Shown here: positions 51,885 through 60,952 of the stretch, in pieces
How positions within the stretch are numbered: the first letter of the stretch is position 1
Layout: the number at the start of each line of letters is the position of its first letter
Origin: Granulosicoccus sp965214025
GTDB lineage: Bacteria; Pseudomonadota; Gammaproteobacteria; Granulosicoccales; Granulosicoccaceae
Direction: 5' to 3'
NCBI GenBank assembly: GCA_965214025.1
Contig: CBDCAW010000002.1
Coordinates: forward strand, 16,224 to 80,223
Length of the DNA stretch: 64,000 bases
The notes under the pieces: model-generated
Database searches by the model: none
The model's input: only the letters and a program-made list of their open reading frames with translations
What the model was told of the DNA's origin: nothing
Translations under genes and position numbers: made by a program

Positions 51885-52210
51885 CGAGAGTCTCCAAAAA
51901 TTACTGTGTTTGAAAGTGTGGTACGGGTACGAGCCTGGCTTCTGCCATCCATCAACCCATAGGCACCTATGGATCTTTGGATGGCAAGCCCTTGCTTCGC
52001 CGACCGCCAGGCAATACCGAAGCAACGCCGTGAAGCTTGCTACCCGGCAGACCACCCCGCGGGGCAACACACGCCAAGTGTGCCGCCGACCCGAAAGGCC
52101 CCGCAGGGCTCATCGAGTTATCGGTAAGGAATCGACCGTGGCACGGCAAGGCTGGAGGACCACCCCAGACTCATCAGAGCTGGCCAGGGACGCCCCTGAA
52201 ACAAGCCGAA
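51885..52210 (-). other. Long structured spacer between rpsB and tsf
   Basis: There is no credible gene. The minus-strand RNA can form a nested hairpin at 51946-51982: outer CCATCC/GGATGG with inner CCATAG/CTATGG arms around GGTGC-like loop. Other GC-rich palindromic pieces occur at 52080-52150. Attenuation or RNA processing between rpsB and tsf is possible but unproven. Confidence 0.45.
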
Positions 52211-53209
52211 TCAGTCGCCGGCCTGAGCGGGCCTCTCCGTCGCAGGCGCATCGGCAGCCTGTGCGGGCTTCTCCGACTCGGGTGCATCGCCTGCCGGTGC
52301 GGCAGCACCCACCGCTTCGGCAACCGTCTCGCTCGCGGCGGCGGCAGCTTCCGGCTCTGCTGCAAGGCTTGCGGAAGCAGCTTCCGGCACGGCTTCAGCC
52401 GCTGCGGTATCGGCAGCAGGCGTTTCGCTCGCGACAGGAGCCGCGGACGGTGCAGCAGCACCCGCATCCGCTGCACCTGCAGCCGCATCCTGCGCGGCCG
52501 CCTCTTCCTGATCACCCATGCGACCGGAGGAGCGCTTGCCGTTCTGGATAGCCTTGGCGATCACATCGGTGTAGAGCTGGATGGCGCGGATGGCGTCATC
52601 GTTGCCGGGTACCACGTAGTCCACACCATCGGGCGAGTTGTTGCTGTCGACCACGGCCACGACCGGAATCCCGAGCTTGCGCGCTTCCGAGATCGCGATG
52701 CTCTCGTGGCCCACGTCGATGATGAACAGGACATCGGGCAGGCGTTCCATGTGCTTGATGCCGCCGATGCCGCGCTCGAGCTTGTCTTGCTCGCGCTGCA
52801 GGCCGAGCGCCTCCTTCTTGCTCAGGCGAGCCATGCTGCCATCTTCGTGCATGGCTTCGAGCTCCAACAAACGCTTGACAGACTGCTTGACGGTCTTGAA
52901 GTTGGTCATCATGCCACCGGACCAGCGTCGGTTCACATACGGCATGTTGCAGGAGTCGGCGGACTCCTTGATCGCATCGCGCGCGGCACGCTTCGTGCCG
53001 ACGAACAGCACACGGCCGTTCTTGCTGGCGATCTTGCCCAGGTAGTTGGCCGCATCCTCGAGCGAAGGCACGCTCTTCTCGAGGTTGAAGATATGAATGT
53101 TGTTGCGTTCGCCGTAGATGTACGGCGCCATTTTCGGGGACCAGTAGCGGGTCTGGTGACCGAAGTGCACGCCAGCTTCCAGCATCTGGCGCATGGTGAA
53201 ATCAGCCAT
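52211..53209 (-). CDS. rpsB: 30S ribosomal protein S2 with Ala-rich C-terminal extension
   Basis: The first ~233 residues are standard S2: MADFTMRQMLEAGVHFGHQTRYWSPKM, FVGTKRAARDAIKESA, YVNRRWSGGMMTNFKTVKQSV, and DVLFIIDVGHESIAISEARKLGIPVVAVVDSN. From about residue 234 a ~99-residue tail of Ala, Glu, Pro and Ser follows, with no aromatic residues, far beyond E. coli S2 (about 240). It is in-frame with normal stop. Such acidic-alanine tails occur in some S2 proteins but this one is long. First gene of the translation/envelope cluster, divergent from map. Confidence 0.96.
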   Translation of the reverse strand: MADFTMRQMLEAGVHFGHQTRYWSPKMAPYIYGERNNIHIFNLEKSVPSLEDAANYLGKIASKNGRVLFVGTKRAARDAIKESADSCNMPYVNRRWSGGMMTNFKTVKQSVKRLLELEAMHEDGSMARLSKKEALGLQREQDKLERGIGGIKHMERLPDVLFIIDVGHESIAISEARKLGIPVVAVVDSNNSPDGVDYVVPGNDDAIRAIQLYTDVIAKAIQNGKRSSGRMGDQEEAAAQDAAAGAADAGAAAPSAAPVASETPAADTAAAEAVPEAASASLAAEPEAAAAASETVAEAVGAAAPAGDAPESEKPAQAADAPATERPAQAGD

Positions 53210-53429
53210 GTGGCGGTATCCTCATTGGAGTTGCATCTTGCATGGGTCGGCGACGACAGACCTTCATATAGCCATCGGCTATCGAAGGCACCCCGGCCGG
53301 GCCTGTTCAAACCCATGCGTGGAATATGCCCGAGCGCACCGTGCACGCGGGTCAGCCAGACTTTATAACACAATCCGCACGAGCAAGTTAGACTACTCGG
53401 CTTTGATCACACATCCTCATTCACTTCCC

Positions 53430-54197
53430 ATGGCAATCACCCTCAAGAACGCCGAGCAGATCGAGCGCATGCGCGTGGCCGGTCAATTGGCGAGCGAGGT
53501 GCTCGACCTGATCGGCCCACACGTCGTGCCCGGCGTGACCACCGATGAGCTCAACACGATCTGCCACGAGCACATCGTGAATGTGCAGGGCGGCACTCCC
53601 GCCACCCTCGGCTACAAGGGCTACACCAAATCGATCTGCACGTCGATCAACCAGCAGATCTGCCATGGCATACCGTCGGATCGCAAACTGCGCCGGGGCG
53701 ACATCATCAACATAGACGTCACCGTGATCAAGGACGGCTACTTCGGCGACAACAGCCGCATGTATTACGTCGCCACACCGCCGCCACACGCTGCCCGTCT
53801 GTGCGAGTCCGCCTATGCTGCGATGGTCAAGGGCATCGAGGAGGTAAGACCCGGCGCCACCCTGGGGGATGTCGGCCATGCGATCCAGACCTACGCCGAA
53901 TCGCAACGCTATTCGGTCGTGCAGGAATACTGCGGTCACGGTATCGGCAGCGAGTTCCACGAAGACCCGCAGGTGCTGCACTATGGCAAGCCCGGCACTG
54001 GCGTGAAGCTTGAGGCCGGCATGACCTTCACCATCGAGCCGATGATCAACCTCGGCAAGCGGCACACCCGGGTGCTGGCCGACGGCTGGACGGTGGTCAC
54101 ACGTGATCGCAGCCTGTCGGCGCAATGGGAACACACGGTGCTGGTCACCCCCGAGGGCTACGAGCTGCTGACCCTGGCACCCGGGCGTTCGCTGTGA
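53430..54197 (+). CDS. map: Methionine aminopeptidase type I
   Basis: The 255-residue dinuclear-metal enzyme removes initiator methionine. Signature regions: ITLKNAEQIERMRVAGQLASEVL, GYTKSICTSINQQICHGIPSD, RGDIINIDVTVIKDGYFGDNSRMY (metal Asp pair), EYCGHGIGSEFHEDPQVLHYG (metal His) and MTFTIEPMIN. ATG at 53430 gives the family start; the frame is open far upstream but overlaps rpsB. Divergent from rpsB by about 220 bp, as in E. coli. Confidence 0.97.
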   Translation: MAITLKNAEQIERMRVAGQLASEVLDLIGPHVVPGVTTDELNTICHEHIVNVQGGTPATLGYKGYTKSICTSINQQICHGIPSDRKLRRGDIINIDVTVIKDGYFGDNSRMYYVATPPPHAARLCESAYAAMVKGIEEVRPGATLGDVGHAIQTYAESQRYSVVQEYCGHGIGSEFHEDPQVLHYGKPGTGVKLEAGMTFTIEPMINLGKRHTRVLADGWTVVTRDRSLSAQWEHTVLVTPEGYELLTLAPGRSL

Positions 54198-54210
54198 AAC
54201 GGCCGGCCTG

Positions 54211-56883
54211 TTGAACACTCTCGGCATGTCGAATGCCAGCGCCATCGGCGCCGGCTCCTTCGACCCGGCGCCTATCGACGCCCGGCTCGATGCGGCGGAA
54301 CCGAGCATGCAGGCTTACCGCGATGCCCTGGTGCTCGGCAACGAGGCCATCGACCGGCAATTCGATGCCGGCGTGCCGGCGCTGGAACTGCTGCACAACC
54401 AGACCGCCCTGTTCGACCTGATCCTGCAGCGTCTGTGGCGAGCCGCCGGCAGCGGGTTCGAGGCCCTCGCACTGATGGCGGTGGGTGGCTACGGACGGCG
54501 CGAACTGCACCCCTGCTCCGACATCGACATCTGCATCCTGCTGCCGGGTGACGGCTACCTGGAACCGGCACTCGAAGAGCGCCTGTCGGGCTGGATCACC
54601 AGCCTGTGGGACCTGCAGCGCGACATCGGCTCCAGCGTGCGAAGCATCGGCGACTGCACGCGCGAGGCGGCCGCCGATATCACGGTCATCACGAACCTGA
54701 TGGAGGCGCGGTTGATCTGTGGAGATGCCTCGCTCTTCGAGACCCTGCAAGACGCTGTCTCGCCACGTCACATGTGGCCCTCGGCCGACTTCTTCGCTGC
54801 CAAGTTGGACGAACAGCTCGTGCGGCGGCGAAAGTTCCACACCAATGCTTACCGGCTCGAACCCAACGTCAAGGAAAGCCAGGGTGGCCTGCGCGACATA
54901 CAGACCATTTCCTGGGTGTGCCAGCGCGAATTCGGTACGCACAACATCACAGATCTCGTCGCACGCGGTTTGCTCGATGCGAAGGAGGACGTGATCCTGC
55001 GCGACGGCCTGGAGCTGTTGTGGCGTATCCGCTACCTGCTGCATCGCCTGTCGAAGCGGCGTGAAGATCGTCTGCTGTTCGACTACCAGCGGGAAATCGC
55101 GCACGCGTTCGGCCATGTCGAAGACGAGGGAAACCGCTCCATCGAGCAATTGATGCAGCGCTACTACCGCACCGTGATGGAACTGCAGCGCCTCAACGAG
55201 ATCCTGCTGCAAGGCATCGGCGGGATCATCTCCGGTATCACCGCGAAGGCTGACGTCATGCCCATCGACAGGCGTTTCCAGCTGCGCAACGGCTATCTGG
55301 AGGTGACCCACCGCGATGTGTTCATGCACTACCCGCCGGCCCTGCTCGAGATCTTCGTGGTGTTCGCCGACACACCGGCAGCGGAGAACGTACGCGCCAA
55401 CACGGTGCGGCTGATTCGACTGCATCTGCCGCTGATCAACGATCGCTTTCGCAGCGATCCGCAGGTGCGCCGGCTGTTCCTGCAGATATTCACCAACCCG
55501 AACAAGCTCACCCGCAAGATCCGCATGATGAATCGCTACGGTGTGCTGGCGGCCTACCTGCCCGCTTTCGATGCGATCGTGGGGCGCATGCAGTACGACC
55601 TCTTCCACATCTACACGGTGGACGAGCACACCATTCGCGTGATGCGCAACCTGCGCCGCATGGCGCTGCCGCAACTGGCGGATGAACTGTCGCAATGCTC
55701 GATGATCATGGAACGGGTGGACAAGCCGGAGCTGCTGTACATCGCCGCGTTGTTCCACGATATCGCCAAAGGCCGCGGCGGTGATCACAGCGAGCTGGGC
55801 GCACGTGATGCAGAGAGCTTCTGTCGCCAGCACACCATGGATGAAAGCCAGACGGCGCTGATCACCTGGGTGGTGCGCAACCACCTGCGGATGTCGATCA
55901 CGGCCCAGCGCAAGGACATCACCGACCCCGACATCCAGCACGAGTTCGCCCAGGCCGTAGGCACACTCGAACGGCTCAATCATCTGTACCTGATGACCGT
56001 GGCCGACATTCGCGCCACCAACCCGGAGCTGTGGAACTCGTTCAAGGCCAGCCTGCTGCACTCGCTGTACCGAAGCACTGCCAACCTGCTGCAACGCGGC
56101 CTCGACAAGCCGGTGAACCGCGACGAACTGGTGGCACAGCAACAAGCCGAGGCCGCCGAGCTCCTGAGAGATGCAGGCCTGGATGGAACGCGGGTGACCG
56201 CGCTGTGGAACGGTTTCGGGCGATGGTACTTCCAGCAATACGAACCACCGGAAATCGCCCGCCATACCCAGCTGATCATCGCCAATGAAGATACGCCCGG
56301 CCCACTGGTGTCACTACGCCATTCCGAAACGCGCGGGTCGCTGGAGATTCTGGTCTACACCCCGGATGACGACGCCCTGTTCGCATTGATCGCGACCGTA
56401 CTCGGCCAGCTGCACCTGAACGTGCTGTCGGCCACGATCAACACCACGACCATGGCTTACGCACTGGATACCTACCACGTGCTGGAAGCCGACGGCAGCC
56501 TGGTGAAGGGGAGTTTCCGCCTGAACGAGATTCGAATGCGGCTGCAACAGGAACTGGGCGAACCCGAACACATTCCGACCCATGCCAACCGTGCCCCTTC
56601 GCGCCGCCTGAAGCACTTCTCCATACCGACACAGGTCACGTTCATGGATGACGACAGCAACGGCTTCACCGAACTGCGCATCGATGCCGCCGACCAGCCT
56701 GGCGTCCTGTCGATGATCGGCCGGACGTTACTGCAAGCCGGGATAAGCGTACATGCCGCGCGCATCGCCACCCTGGGTGAGCGCATCGATGACGTGTTCT
56801 TCATTCGCGGTCCGGACGACAAGCCTTTGAGAGATGTGGCCGCGCGTGAATCGTTGAGTGAATTGTTGCGGGAGAATCTGTGA
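54211..56883 (+). CDS. glnD: [Protein-PII] uridylyltransferase/uridylyl-removing enzyme
   Basis: The 890-residue nitrogen sensor modifies PII proteins according to glutamine. The nucleotidyltransferase site is GGYGRRELHPCSDIDICIL, the PII-UTase domain has VKESQGGLRDIQTISWV, the HD hydrolase domain ALFHDIAKGRGGDHSELG, and two C-terminal ACT domains (LEILVYTPDDDALFALI, ELRIDAADQPGVLSMIG) bind glutamine. Starts at TTG 54211; ATG at 54226 is an alternative. It begins 13 bp after map and overlaps dapE by 4 bp. Confidence 0.96.
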   Translation: MNTLGMSNASAIGAGSFDPAPIDARLDAAEPSMQAYRDALVLGNEAIDRQFDAGVPALELLHNQTALFDLILQRLWRAAGSGFEALALMAVGGYGRRELHPCSDIDICILLPGDGYLEPALEERLSGWITSLWDLQRDIGSSVRSIGDCTREAAADITVITNLMEARLICGDASLFETLQDAVSPRHMWPSADFFAAKLDEQLVRRRKFHTNAYRLEPNVKESQGGLRDIQTISWVCQREFGTHNITDLVARGLLDAKEDVILRDGLELLWRIRYLLHRLSKRREDRLLFDYQREIAHAFGHVEDEGNRSIEQLMQRYYRTVMELQRLNEILLQGIGGIISGITAKADVMPIDRRFQLRNGYLEVTHRDVFMHYPPALLEIFVVFADTPAAENVRANTVRLIRLHLPLINDRFRSDPQVRRLFLQIFTNPNKLTRKIRMMNRYGVLAAYLPAFDAIVGRMQYDLFHIYTVDEHTIRVMRNLRRMALPQLADELSQCSMIMERVDKPELLYIAALFHDIAKGRGGDHSELGARDAESFCRQHTMDESQTALITWVVRNHLRMSITAQRKDITDPDIQHEFAQAVGTLERLNHLYLMTVADIRATNPELWNSFKASLLHSLYRSTANLLQRGLDKPVNRDELVAQQQAEAAELLRDAGLDGTRVTALWNGFGRWYFQQYEPPEIARHTQLIIANEDTPGPLVSLRHSETRGSLEILVYTPDDDALFALIATVLGQLHLNVLSATINTTTMAYALDTYHVLEADGSLVKGSFRLNEIRMRLQQELGEPEHIPTHANRAPSRRLKHFSIPTQVTFMDDDSNGFTELRIDAADQPGVLSMIGRTLLQAGISVHAARIATLGERIDDVFFIRGPDDKPLRDVAARESLSELLRENL

Positions 56884-58178
56884 GCATGGAAAGAAACTCA
56901 GCCCATCGACCCAACGACGGGAATGGCACGCCCGAATCAGGCGGTGCAGTCGATCGAGCCCGCACCATGGGCGGAGCGCTTGCATCAGACCGGGCAGTCG
57001 ATCAAGCCGGCGATGAGGATCGAGCGCTTGAATCAGACGCTACCGTCGCCCTGCTCCGGCAACTGGTAAGCCGCGCCTCCGTGACACCTGACGACGCTGG
57101 CTGCCAGCAATTGATCGGCGAACGTCTGGAGCCATTGGGCTTCAAGCTGGAAACCCTCGCATCCCGTGAGGTCGCCAACCTCTGGGCCCGGCTGGGCGAC
57201 AGGGGGCCAGTGTTTGCATTCGCAGGCCATACCGATGTGGTCCCCCCTGGCGACGAGAGTGCCTGGCGCTCACCACCCTTCGCTGGCATCATCCACGACG
57301 GCGTGCTGACCGGCCGTGGCGCGGCCGACATGAAGGGTGGTGTGGCCGCCATGATCACCGCGGTGGAACGCTTCCTCGGCAAGCACGACTTCGCGGCATG
57401 CAAGGGCTCGATCGCCTTCCTGATCACCAGTGACGAGGAAGGGCCGGCCAGGGAAGGCACCCGGCACGTGATCAAGACGCTGCAGGCGCGCGATGAGCAC
57501 ATCGACTACTGCCTGGTGGGTGAACCGACCAGCGCGCGGCAGCTCGGCGATACCGCACGCATCGGCCGGCGCGGCTCGCTCAGTGCGCGGCTTACGGTGC
57601 ACGGCACCCAGGGCCACGTGGCCTACCCGCAGCTCGCCGACAATCCGATTCATCGGGCCATGCCACTGCTCGGTGCGCTGACCGCAATCGAATGGGATCA
57701 GGGCAACGAGCACTTCCCGCCCACCAGCCTGCAGGTATCGAACTTTCACGGCGGTACCGGTGCCGACAACGTGATTCCCGGCACCTGCCAGATCGATTTC
57801 AACATTCGCTACTGCCCGGAGACCACGCCCGACACGGTGCGTGCACGCGTACAGGCACTGCTGCAGGAATACAAGGTTGCCCACGAGATCGAGTGGCGGC
57901 TGAGCGCCGAGCCGTTCATGACCGAACCGGGGCTTCTGAGTCACGCACTGACGCGTGCGATTCACGACGTGACCGGCCTGAGCCCGATGCTCGACACCGG
58001 TGGCGGCACCTCCGACGGTCGCTTCATCGCCCCCACCGGCACCGACGTGCTGGAGTTCGGGCCGATCAACGCGAGCATCCACCAGACTGACGAACACATC
58101 GACTGTCACGATCTGCGATCGCTATCGAGCATCTACGAACGCTTGCTCGAAGAGATACTGATCACACCAGAGGAATGA
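56880..58178 (+). CDS. dapE: Succinyl-diaminopimelate desuccinylase with repeat-bearing N-terminal extension
   Basis: This M20 metallohydrolase yields LL-diaminopimelate for lysine and peptidoglycan. Motifs: FAFAGHTDVVPPGDESAW, GRGAADMKGGVAAMI, ITSDEEGPAREGT, HGTQGHVAYPQLADNPIH, and GGGTSDGRFI. The catalytic body starts near residue 55 (VALLRQLVSRASVTPDDAGCQ); before it are two copies of a 16-residue repeat (AVDRARTMGGALASDR and AVDQAGDEDRALESDA), an in-frame duplication at 56946-57041. At 432 residues it is longer than the usual ~375. GTG 56880 or ATG 56886 are possible starts. Confidence 0.95.
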   Translation: MSMERNSAHRPNDGNGTPESGGAVDRARTMGGALASDRAVDQAGDEDRALESDATVALLRQLVSRASVTPDDAGCQQLIGERLEPLGFKLETLASREVANLWARLGDRGPVFAFAGHTDVVPPGDESAWRSPPFAGIIHDGVLTGRGAADMKGGVAAMITAVERFLGKHDFAACKGSIAFLITSDEEGPAREGTRHVIKTLQARDEHIDYCLVGEPTSARQLGDTARIGRRGSLSARLTVHGTQGHVAYPQLADNPIHRAMPLLGALTAIEWDQGNEHFPPTSLQVSNFHGGTGADNVIPGTCQIDFNIRYCPETTPDTVRARVQALLQEYKVAHEIEWRLSAEPFMTEPGLLSHALTRAIHDVTGLSPMLDTGGGTSDGRFIAPTGTDVLEFGPINASIHQTDEHIDCHDLRSLSSIYERLLEEILITPEE

Positions 58179-58966
58179 GCATGGGAATGCTGGACGGAAA
58201 ACGCGCGCTGATCATCGGCGTGGCTAGTAAACGCTCGATCGCCTGGGGGATTTCCCGCGCGATGCACCGCGAAGGGGCCGAGCTTGCATTCACCTACCAG
58301 AACGAACGCCTGAAGGATCGCGTGATCGGCATGGCCGCCGAGTGCGACTCTGCCCTCACCCTACCTTGCGACGTCTCCAGCGACGACGAGATCGACGCAA
58401 TGATGACGCAGCTCACCGAGACGTGGGACAAGTTCGACATCATCGTGCACGCCGTGGCCTTCGCACCGCGCGAAGCGCTCGAGGGCGACTACCTCGAGTC
58501 CGTGACCCGTGAATCCTTCCGCGTCGCACACGACGTCAGCTCCTACAGCTTCGCCGCCGTCGCCAAGGCTGCCCGGCCACACCTGAACAAGGGTGGCTCG
58601 CTGCTCACCCTGTCGTACCTCGGCGCGGTGCGGGCCATGCCGAACTACAACGTGATGGGGCTGGCCAAGGCGTCTCTGGAAGCCAATACCCGTTTCATGG
58701 CCTCCTCCCTCGGCCCCGATGGCATCCGCGTAAACGCGATCTCCGCCGGCCCGATCAAGACCCTGGCCGCCGCCGGCATCGGCGACTTCAAGAAGCTGCT
58801 CGGGCATGTATCCGCGGTGTCACCGATGCGGGATAACACCACGATCGAACAGGTCGGCGACACCGCCGCATTCCTGGGTTCCTCGATGGCTTCGGGCATT
58901 ACCGGGCAGATCATCTATGTGGATAGCGGGTTCAACATCGTGTCGATACCGCCGGCCTTCAGCTAG
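58175..58966 (+). CDS. fabI: Enoyl-ACP reductase FabI (NADH)
   Basis: A 263-residue short-chain reductase completing each fatty-acid elongation cycle; the target of triclosan-type inhibitors. It starts MLDGKRALIIGVASKRSIAWGI, and has the HAVAFAPREALEGDYLE region, the catalytic Tyr/Lys span in YNVMGLAKASLEANTRFMA, and IRVNAISAGPIKTLAAAGIGDF. The ATG overlaps the dapE stop (ATGA); an ATG six bases later may be used. Confidence 0.96.
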   Translation: MSMGMLDGKRALIIGVASKRSIAWGISRAMHREGAELAFTYQNERLKDRVIGMAAECDSALTLPCDVSSDDEIDAMMTQLTETWDKFDIIVHAVAFAPREALEGDYLESVTRESFRVAHDVSSYSFAAVAKAARPHLNKGGSLLTLSYLGAVRAMPNYNVMGLAKASLEANTRFMASSLGPDGIRVNAISAGPIKTLAAAGIGDFKKLLGHVSAVSPMRDNTTIEQVGDTAAFLGSSMASGITGQIIYVDSGFNIVSIPPAFS

Positions 58967-59778
58967 TGGCCCTTCCAAAGCCGTCGCTCTTCACGTCGGT
59001 ACCCGCATCTGCAGCAACCTTGGAGCCTGCGAAGATTCCGCCGTCGAAGATGCTGGCATCGGAACCGCTGATTCAGAGCGCCTGGCGAGTTCATCTCGCA
59101 TTGCTGCCCTTCGTCGTGGCAGGTGCCACTTGGGTGATACCGCCACAGGCATTCGCCTTGTCATCACTGGCGTTCAGCCTGAGTGCCTGGATGGCCCTGT
59201 GGGCTCTGATTCAACGCGGTCTGCCCGACCATCACCCCTACGAGCAATTCGGTCTGGCCAACACGATCACATCGATTCGCGCGGCCATCACCGTTGCCAT
59301 CTTCGCTGGCATATCGACGACTTCAACCCTGCCCGCCGACTCTCGGGCCTTGTGGGTAGTTGTCGTGGCGGTCGTACTCGCATTGGTACTCGACGGCTTC
59401 GACGGCCATGCCGCCCGCGCTACCGGGCAGCAGTCGGCCTTCGGCGCACGCTTCGACATGGAAGTGGATGCCATGCTGGCACTCGTCACCGTCGTGCTGC
59501 TGTGGCAACTGGACAAGTGCGGCCCCTGGGTGCTGGGGCTCGGTGTGATGCGCTACCTGTTTCTCGCGGCAGCGTATCGATTCCCGCAACTGGCAGCGCC
59601 CCTGTTTCCATCGACCCGTCGCAAGGTGATCTGCGTGATTCAGGTTGCCGGCCTCTGCGTGATGCTTGCTCCGGTGGTACAGCCGCCGCTATCCACCATG
59701 ATCGGTACTGTCGCGCTGGCGCTGCTGATCGGGTCGTTCTTGCGCGATACGCTCTGGTTGATGAAGAAGGCTTCGTGA
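58966..59778 (+). CDS. CDP-alcohol phosphatidyltransferase family membrane protein
   Basis: A 270-residue membrane protein with the CDP-OH-P transferase signature D-G-x2-A-R-x8-G-x3-D-x3-D: LDGFDGHAARATGQQSAFGARFDMEVDAM. Several hydrophobic helices surround it. Such enzymes transfer phosphatidyl or inositol-like groups from CDP-linked donors to an alcohol acceptor; the acceptor cannot be told. Its GTG overlaps the fabI stop by one base, so it is likely co-expressed with fabI and may add lipid head groups. Confidence 0.85.
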   Translation: MALPKPSLFTSVPASAATLEPAKIPPSKMLASEPLIQSAWRVHLALLPFVVAGATWVIPPQAFALSSLAFSLSAWMALWALIQRGLPDHHPYEQFGLANTITSIRAAITVAIFAGISTTSTLPADSRALWVVVVAVVLALVLDGFDGHAARATGQQSAFGARFDMEVDAMLALVTVVLLWQLDKCGPWVLGLGVMRYLFLAAAYRFPQLAAPLFPSTRRKVICVIQVAGLCVMLAPVVQPPLSTMIGTVALALLIGSFLRDTLWLMKKAS

Positions 59779-59824
59779 ATACGACCGAGGCGCCGCCGGG
59801 GTGGCTGACGCAGAGGAAGGCGAT

Positions 59825-60610
59825 GTGAATTCGACTGAAATGCCGCCAAAGACGCTGACACACCGAATAGCCACAGGCTTCGGGCTCGCACGCTCGCTGC
59901 TGATCTACCGGGGCCTGCCCTGGCGGCGCCTCGCACTGAAACGCTTTTACGCCAGCCTGATCAAACCCGGCGATCTTGTCTTCGACATCGGCGCCCATGC
60001 CGGCAATCGCACCGCAACGGTACTGGCACTCGGCGCCCGCTGCATCAGCGTGGAACCACAACCTGCCTTCGCTCGCCTGCTCTCTGCGCTCTACGGCCAA
60101 AACGAGCGCGTCACACTGGTGATCTGCGCCGTGGGCTCACAGCCTGGTACCGCGAAACTGAACATCTCGAGCCGGCACCCCACGGTATCGTCACTGTCGA
60201 TGAAGTGGATAGAACAGGTGGGCAGCACACGGGGCTTCGAGCAGGTACGTTGGGATACCCGGATTGACGTGCCGGTGACTACGCTGGATGCATTGATCGA
60301 GAAGCACGGAGCGCCGGCCTTCTGCAAGATCGACGTGGAGGGTATGGAGGCGGACATTCTGCGTGGGCTGAGTACAGCCATACCGCTGATTGCTGTCGAG
60401 TATCTACCCGCTGCGATGGATGTGGCCCAGGAGTGTGTGGAGCGTATCGAGGCACTCGGGAGCTATGAGTACAACTACTCCAGTGGAGAGAGCCATGCCA
60501 TGATTTCTGGCGAGTGGCTGGATTCCGGGGCCTTGCTTGCGGCGCTGAGTAAAGCCCAGTCGTCCGGTGATATTTATGCGCGAAGGATCTCTCCGGCGCA
60601 TTCGCGCTAG
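59825..60610 (+). CDS. FkbM-family SAM-dependent methyltransferase
   Basis: The ~261-residue protein has a class I methyltransferase motif I LVFDIGAHAGNRTATVLALG, then CISVEPQPAFARLLSALYG and the FkbM landmark FCKIDVEGMEADILRGLS with AVEYLP. Family members O-methylate sugars, lipids or natural products; the substrate is unknown. GTG at 59825 is likely (GTG at 59801 would add eight residues). The gene follows the phosphotransferase by ~45 bp; a lipid or glycolipid modification role fits but is not shown. Confidence 0.85.
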   Translation: MNSTEMPPKTLTHRIATGFGLARSLLIYRGLPWRRLALKRFYASLIKPGDLVFDIGAHAGNRTATVLALGARCISVEPQPAFARLLSALYGQNERVTLVICAVGSQPGTAKLNISSRHPTVSSLSMKWIEQVGSTRGFEQVRWDTRIDVPVTTLDALIEKHGAPAFCKIDVEGMEADILRGLSTAIPLIAVEYLPAAMDVAQECVERIEALGSYEYNYSSGESHAMISGEWLDSGALLAALSKAQSSGDIYARRISPAHSR

Positions 60611-60952
60611 TTCGTCTTTGTCCTCCCGAGCGCGTAGCTTTCTACCACGCAAATGGAGAATTTGTCATATTCGTGTTGTACAGGTGCTCGACGCCCACTC
60701 TCGCCCATCAAGCCGGCAACCCGATCATGACGAAACGATGATCGACACAGCTGTAGGCAGACAGATTCGGAATCCAGCCATGGACCAGCGTAGCGAGCGG
60801 TGATCATTGCGTCTATGCCGCAAGCTGCAATACCAACCGGCAATAGAGGCAAACTTCATTTGCAACGTCCAGGCATCCTACTTATAGTTCACGGCGCTTG
60901 ACGACGTCTCGGCATTTTTATTCGGATCTACGGAAAACAAGGAAGCACTTCA
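60611..60952. other. Intergenic stretch before the CBM6 protein
   Basis: No credible gene on either strand. The last 60 bp are AT-richer (GCATTTTTATTCGGATCT near 60912) and precede the TTG start of the secreted protein, so a promoter is probable there. No repeat or RNA gene is recognised. Confidence 0.4.

Noticed and set aside
53193..53429. Extended N-terminus of methionine aminopeptidase
   Set aside because: Would overlap the rpsB start; the family begins at MAITLKN, which is ATG 53430.
54145..56265. A 706-codon open frame opposite glnD
   Set aside because: It mirrors glnD codons on the other strand; composition is His/Gln/Val-rich without motifs, and glnD is unambiguous. High GC makes such antisense frames common.
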